Shown here: in pieces, positions 58,915 to 64,000 of the stretch
Numbering within the stretch: the first letter of the stretch is position 1
Layout of the letters: every line of letters starts with the position of its first letter
Assembly: GCA_021014325.1 (NCBI GenBank)
Contig: CM037462.1
Location: forward strand, 5,178,318 to 5,242,317
From: Plazaster borealis
Lineage: Eukaryota; Echinodermata; Asteroidea; Forcipulatida; Labidiasteridae
Reading direction: 5' to 3'
Length of the DNA stretch: 64,000 bases
Notes under the pieces: generated by a model
Database searches by the model: none
What the model was told of the DNA's origin: nothing
What the model saw: the letters and a program-made list of their open reading frames with translations, nothing else
Made by a program: the position numbers and the translations under genes

Positions 58915-59650
58915 GCAATTTTGCGAGTTAGATTTGAATAATGTCTGGTACTTTGACTTGCTTAGCCACAAGTTACCGCTTAAATTTGAATTCCTCGGAC
59001 TATAGAGACAGTTGCAATGTCACATGGTTTAGGGCAAGCTATTGTATAGCAATTCCTCCAGATGAGCAAACCCTGGTACGTACATTGCGCCCTACATACT
59101 CATTCAGAATTGTGTAATGGTATTGCCATCAGAGTTCATGTATGGGTGATCGCCGTAGCTTACATACGCAAAAGCTGTATATATAACCCCGAATCATGTG
59201 ACATAACAGCTATCGATATAGACCATGTGACCTGTGACATCACATGTTTACAAAAGAGCCACAGAGCCTGGACTTCCTGCAGGCACATTTGTACACAGCA
59301 CAATGGAAGGATACGACAAATTTTATGTTTATGGCGATGGAACTGTCAGTCTGATTTTTTCAACTTTTGATATGAAGAAAAGGGGGGCATCTCAAAAGCT
59401 GTACCGCTGTTGCTTTTGTAAATTTTGAATTTATGTGAAAATTTTGACAAAAAATGTAAATTTTCCCATATAGCCTGTGTAGTATCTTGCCCATCAAATG
59501 CTTTATAATGTACAAGGTCAATACTCTATAAACAAAGGTAGGCTATATAAACATGGTCTATAGTCTGAGGAATTCAAATTTAAGCAGTAACTTGTGAATA
59601 AAGCAAGTCATTGTACCAGACATTATTCAAATCAAACTTGCAAAATTGTT
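58915..59650. repeat. Inverted repeat spanning the MFSD1-like 3' UTR
   Basis: Arms 58915-59007 and 59556-59650, about 90% complementary (tttgaataatgtctggtac, aaatttgaattcctc). Loop of about 550 bp. Probably a long-TIR element inserted at the gene end. Confidence 0.82.
59597..59602 (+). terminator. MFSD1: Candidate polyadenylation signal AATAAA of the MFSD1-like gene
   Basis: AATAAA about 710 bases after the stop codon. It lies inside the right arm of a 95-bp inverted repeat whose left arm starts 30 bases after the stop. Confidence 0.4.
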
Positions 59651-59705
59651 TATTGCATGAGCTATATTTGGCGCCATTTTCGTATTCGTTTGATGTTGGA
59701 CAGTA

Positions 59706-60060
59706 TTAAAGGGATCGTATACGTTTGGTAATTTGAACCCACTGATTGTTTCAATCCTATAAAGGTTGTAGATACCATAAAACTAAAACCAGTGAAAATT
59801 TCATTTCAAAAGGTGGTAGCGTTTTATGATAGTATATTGCATTTTGAGATACTGTTCACTTTGAAGTATACTGCGGTTATTTTTATCCCCAACAATTGGA
59901 ATCTGAGAAGCGTTACTGCAGTAACATTTCTTAGATAGTGTATTCCAATTGCAGATTAGTCTTCCTGCGTGGACATAACCGCTCCAGATTTTCGGCAATA
60001 TCTCAAAAACGCCACCACTTTTTGAAATGAATTTTTTACAGGTTAGTTTTATAGTCTATA
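59706..60060. mobile_element. MITE family 1, chimeric fold-back copy
   Basis: Begins in forward orientation (aaagggatcgtatacgtttg) but from about 59830 continues with the reverse-orientation half, so the element changes direction internally and lacks a proper right end. Confidence 0.7.
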
Positions 60061-61865
60061 GCTTTGTTAGTATTATTTTGTCTCATTTTGAATAAATTGT
60101 TTTTATCGACCCATGCAAGCCATCTATTTGTTTCCACTAAGACAAAAAGCATTATGAGATTGAGGCTGGAAGTCGAAATAGTCTGGATCCTTTCATGCAC
60201 AAGAGCTATATACCCTAAATGTACAGGGAACCTGACGGAGATGGCCACGGTGTAACAAAAAGGGCTATTAAAGCAGTGAATGCAAAATTTCATGTTTTAC
60301 TGAACACAATTGTATAATTTCCGTCGTGATACACCAATGTCACAGCGGTGGACAATTAAAAACAAATCTAAAAAAAGAATATATAAAAATAAGAGGAAGA
60401 AGAAGAAGAAGAAGAAGAAGAGAGGGAGAGAAAATAATTCCTGACTGCAGCTTGTGAAAAGCGGCTTTCAGTCATTCGCGAAATATTTATTGGGTAATAT
60501 CAATAACAATCATACTTGACGTAGATGGGCTTTACACAACAACAACAACAACAACAACAAATTATTTTCATTGCAATTTCTCTAGGCGATAAGTTTGTAA
60601 ACGCACACAGTTTATTTTTAATGCTGGCTTTTGCCAATTGGTTATTTGGATTTTTTGTTCTATGTGTATGACAACTTCTGTTCTGATTTCATTTTGTCCT
60701 CTTAGCGATAATAAAACAATTATGAAACCAACCATCATACGTAGGAAATGTTGTTTTCTTCAAATGGAATGGTTTATCAATTTAACCCATTCATCAATGA
60801 ATTTCGTTTGACAGAAACAACACGATGACCCACCTTTAAAGATTGTTAAACTGTTTTATATGCAAGGAGTTAAATTCTGTGAATAAATAACCATTTGATG
60901 AGCCGGGATTTTAATTGTAGAATTTGTTTCAAATATTATTTTCAAAACGCACGCACAAAGCCACAGATTGATGTGAACCCAATTGATGTAAGCGTATTAT
61001 TAGCAATTGTTTATGGTCCAAAGTTCAATTAAATACGAACTAGACAACAAATTACTAAGCAGAAACAGACTACTAAGACCTTCATAACTTATGTTGCTTT
61101 TCTATTGGTTCCCTTACGTGCTTAGCGCGCGTATCCATATATGTACCGGTAGTCGTTGTCTTGCATTCTAACAATTCGCTAAAACTGTACCACGCGTAGT
61201 CATGAAAGTCATGATCCTCACCAAGAACGAAATTCAAACAACAATCAAAGAGTTTAAACATCACTGTTAATTTGTTTTTATTGACCCATTCTTAAACAAT
61301 AGAAACAGAGAAGTTTTGAAAAGAAATCAAGTCTCCTTAAAAATGCAGTTGTTCGACGCAAAATAATTTATGACAAAGTAGCAGTGATGCACTGGAAGAA
61401 GAGGTGGGAACGTTCAAAATCGCCAACGGCTGGGTTCGAACCCACCTCTCTACAAAATACTCACGCTTGGTCATAAAAAGGAAAAATGATTTCAACTCAT
61501 ATTTTATATAAAAATAAATTTAAATGACAAATCCAGTTCTGAAAACCTCAACACTTAGATGTTATAACAAAGGTCCTCTAAAGCATGTTCGACGGCTATT
61601 GGATGGTCACATCATCGAGACTTGCTTCAGAGCACAACTGCTGAGGTCAGAGCTAGAAAACCAGATTTATGTCTTCTTCAGATGGTCAGTTCTTGGTTTG
61701 CCGTCTAACTTGAAATCAAGCTGGGCTTCCTTGTGGAAAATTGGGGCTCGACCAGAATCACCAAATTAATGGCTTGGGATCGAACTTGGTCCACTGATGA
61801 CGTAAGAACTGACCATCAGAGAAGAGAAATCAAGTGTCAAGTCGACATCCGATACTATGGTTCAG
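60061..61865. other. Intergenic region between MFSD1-like and the unknown gene
   Basis: Holds (GAA)n at about 60396-60421, (AAC)n at about 60538-60560 and otherwise unremarkable AT-rich DNA. A gggttcgaaccc word near 61432 is a B-box-like palindrome without an A box. Confidence 0.5.
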
Positions 61866-62624
61866 TTAATCCCACACGCTCAACACCTCGGCACGATCGT
61901 CGCCTTGCCCGATGACTCGGAAGTTCAAGCGGGGTTTCGGTGATGAGAAAAACGATCGCCAGGAAACAGCATCGAACTCATAGTCTCTCCAGTCGTCGGT
62001 CTGATCGTAGAAGTAAGTCTCTATCGACGGTCCGTAGAACTCCGGAGAAACAAGGACACCCAGTCTTGCCATGGTCTTGTTATGGTCATCAGAGATGACG
62101 TTGTCCGTTTGCCGGGAGAGTCCTTTCACGTCGCTGAGTAGGCCCTTGAGCTGGCTTTCTACATCGAGCATCTGTGAGATCTCCTTGGCTGACAGCTCAC
62201 TGTCTGGATTGAACAACCTCATCTTATCCACTGAGTGGGGGTTGATGGCTCCCCCACTCAGGCCCAGATCTGGAGTGCTTGGTCTATCTAGCAGCAGATC
62301 TTCTTCCTCCTCAACTGTTAAATTGGTCTTGTCAATGATCTTACATCCTTCCTCCAAGAATTTCTTCTTGTGGTTAGTGACAAGGTAGTCCCCATCCCCG
62401 GACTCGTCAATTCCAGTTGATCTACTCCCACGCTCCTTGGGCAGTCGACGGGCCACAAGACTTTCAACAGCCGTATATGTTACGGCTGGGTCCACACGTG
62501 GCCTGTGCTTCCAGAAGAGCGTTTTCCACAGTCGAAAGAAACCGCAAGATGGTTTGATGGAGCCTTCTTCCAACTCTTCCACGTTAGATGTTACAGTGGG
62601 TTGTTTTTTCGCCTTGAATCGCAT
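61866..62624 (-). CDS. Single-exon acidic protein of unknown function, 252 aa
   Basis: Long uninterrupted frame with ordinary protein composition, in a window where chance frames are short or low-complexity. I do not recognise the family. Visible parts: a basic start (MRFKAKK) with an aromatic segment CGFFRLWKTLFWKHRP (about 27-42), a charged middle with VEEEEDLLLDRPS (about 103-115), a helical stretch LDVESQLKGLLSDVKGLSRQ (about 153-172) that is only vaguely like the SPOT14/MID1IP1 C-terminal helix, and an aromatic C-terminal part with EFYGPSIETYFYDQ and WRDYEFD. No signal peptide or membrane helix. It may be an intracellular regulatory or scaffold protein, but that is a guess. An upstream 5' exon cannot be excluded: a gtgagt lies just upstream of the ATG. 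Confidence 0.7.
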   Translation of the reverse strand: MRFKAKKQPTVTSNVEELEEGSIKPSCGFFRLWKTLFWKHRPRVDPAVTYTAVESLVARRLPKERGSRSTGIDESGDGDYLVTNHKKKFLEEGCKIIDKTNLTVEEEEDLLLDRPSTPDLGLSGGAINPHSVDKMRLFNPDSELSAKEISQMLDVESQLKGLLSDVKGLSRQTDNVISDDHNKTMARLGVLVSPEFYGPSIETYFYDQTDDWRDYEFDAVSWRSFFSSPKPRLNFRVIGQGDDRAEVLSVWD

Positions 62625-64000
62625 AATTTTGAGAGATAAAACTCACCGCTCAAAAGTTGCACTCATAGGAAATTTTGCATAACACAAAATGACAATGTTT
62701 GTATCTTGTCATTCGTTGATATAGGCTGCCTACAGATGTAAATAACGCGTTCCCGTCGGTGTGGGCTCAAACAGTTTGTGTGACGTAACAATGCCTGTGA
62801 TCAGCGCTCAATAAAGTGACGTATGACTTGATTTAAACGTCACAAATAGTTAAAGTTAGCCATCACAACAAGTCCTCTGTGCGCGTATTTAGGCCTTGCA
62901 TGTGACGTCACAAGACCCAAACAGCGCCCTCACTGAGGACAATGAAGACCTAACTTTGGCTGAGAGTTGTGCGCGGCTCGTACAACACGCGTGGACGTTT
63001 CCATTTGACCTCCTCAGCGATGACGGCCAATGCAAGTATTGCGCGTATCGAAAACGAGAAGACAACTCGAAAGAAGACTATTTTTTCTATGAAATCAGAT
63101 CTTCTTTTACAATTATACTTATACAAAATTCTTGAAAGTTAAATTACCCACAGCAATTTGTTATAAATACAATTTCATTTTCAATATTTTATGCGACCAT
63201 AACACAGGTTTAATGATAACATGGATGCAGTTGGGCAAAATTCTTAGTTGTTTGCAATTAACCGGAAATTCCGGGAATCAAGGCTTATTCTCGGTATTTC
63301 TTTGCTTATTTTCGTAATACATTTTACTTTCATTATACTTCATGACTAAGTCTAGATTTTAATTTCCCAACTATGTGATATTTCTATAGCTTTATTAAAC
63401 TACGTCAGTAAACTAAAGTGTTTGAAGAATCAGCATCGCGCACACGTCGTATGATTGGAGCCCAACTTGGTCCCGGAATTCACTGCCGTGACTATAGTTT
63501 GCAGTGAAAAGGCATATTATTCTTCCACGTTGTCGCTGCAGCCAACGGCCATAGCCGTAGCCAAAGTCACTTGATCGAGACACGGCCGGTGTGTCAAGAT
63601 ATTCTGCCCCCCCCCCCCACCATACATAATGGCGAATTGTATAAACAATTCTACTGATTACGCCCTCTGTTGAACGAACGGCCTCCTCCAGCCCATGTTA
63701 ACATCCGTATTGGTATACATACACCGGGAGGGGGGGGGGGGGGGGCACACACACAAAATCCATTGGGATACCGACCATAGACGTGGTTGGGAGCAATTCC
63801 CTTATTGCTTCACGTATACTTTGGCCCTTTCCGAAGCCACGGCTTAGTTCTTTGGACTCCAGCTTAGGCTCTTTAAAGAAACATTACAGAATTAACAAAA
63901 CAGTGTAAGCACTTTATATAATCCACCATATACATAAACTGACAAACCTGTAGAAGTTTGAGATCGATCAGCCATCTGGGTCACGAGAAAATAGTGAAAA
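62625..64000. other. Right-end region without a recognisable gene
   Basis: Contains a gtgacgtcac-rich stretch (about 62900), a segment at 63040-63120 resembling 53625-53720, C and G homopolymer runs at about 63607 and 63728, and nothing I can call coding. Confidence 0.5.

Noticed and set aside
61425..61450. tRNA gene suggested by gggttcgaaccc
   Set aside because: Only a B-box palindrome; no A box or acceptor stem within the expected distance.

Overview
The window is animal nuclear DNA. Genes are split into short exons by GT-AG introns, most of the sequence is intron or interspersed repeat, and there are many palindromic MITEs, tRNA-derived SINEs, a solo LTR and a Penelope-like fragment. The Tie-type receptor with repeated EGF and FN3 modules, together with the repeat families, points to a deuterostome invertebrate. 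An echinoderm, perhaps a sea star, is my best guess; this is inference, not a database result.

Layout. 1-4635 is repeats and the 3' flank of the first gene (solo LTR, MITEs, CAG/CAA tract). 4636-31577 on the minus strand is a complete receptor tyrosine kinase of the Tie (angiopoietin receptor) family. I could place 28 coding exons; every junction is phase-compatible and the sum is 3939 nt (1312 aa). 31578-40100 is intergenic, with a broken Penelope-like reverse transcriptase just upstream of the receptor's first exon. From about 40.1 or 41.9 kb to 58884 on the plus strand lies an MFSD1-type major facilitator transporter with 11-12 recognisable exons; its extreme N-terminus and one junction are unsettled. 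58885-61865 is the transporter 3' region and repeats. 61866-62624 on the minus strand is a single-exon, acidic, 252-residue protein I do not recognise. 62625-64000 has no gene I can support.

The two main genes are divergently arranged and do not look functionally linked: one is a cell-surface signalling receptor, the other a polytopic membrane transporter (lysosomal in vertebrate MFSD1).

Main points for a second look: a recent tandem duplication of about 1.9 kb that copied one complete FN3 domain of the receptor; an obligatory 17-nt microexon straight after the transmembrane exon; a GC-AG intron in the transporter; a MITE family built from GGGTCA/TGACCC half-sites, three copies of which sit beside receptor splice donors; an inverted SINE pair and a 3'-UTR inverted repeat in the transporter; and two abutting long-TIR elements sharing a 6-bp boundary.
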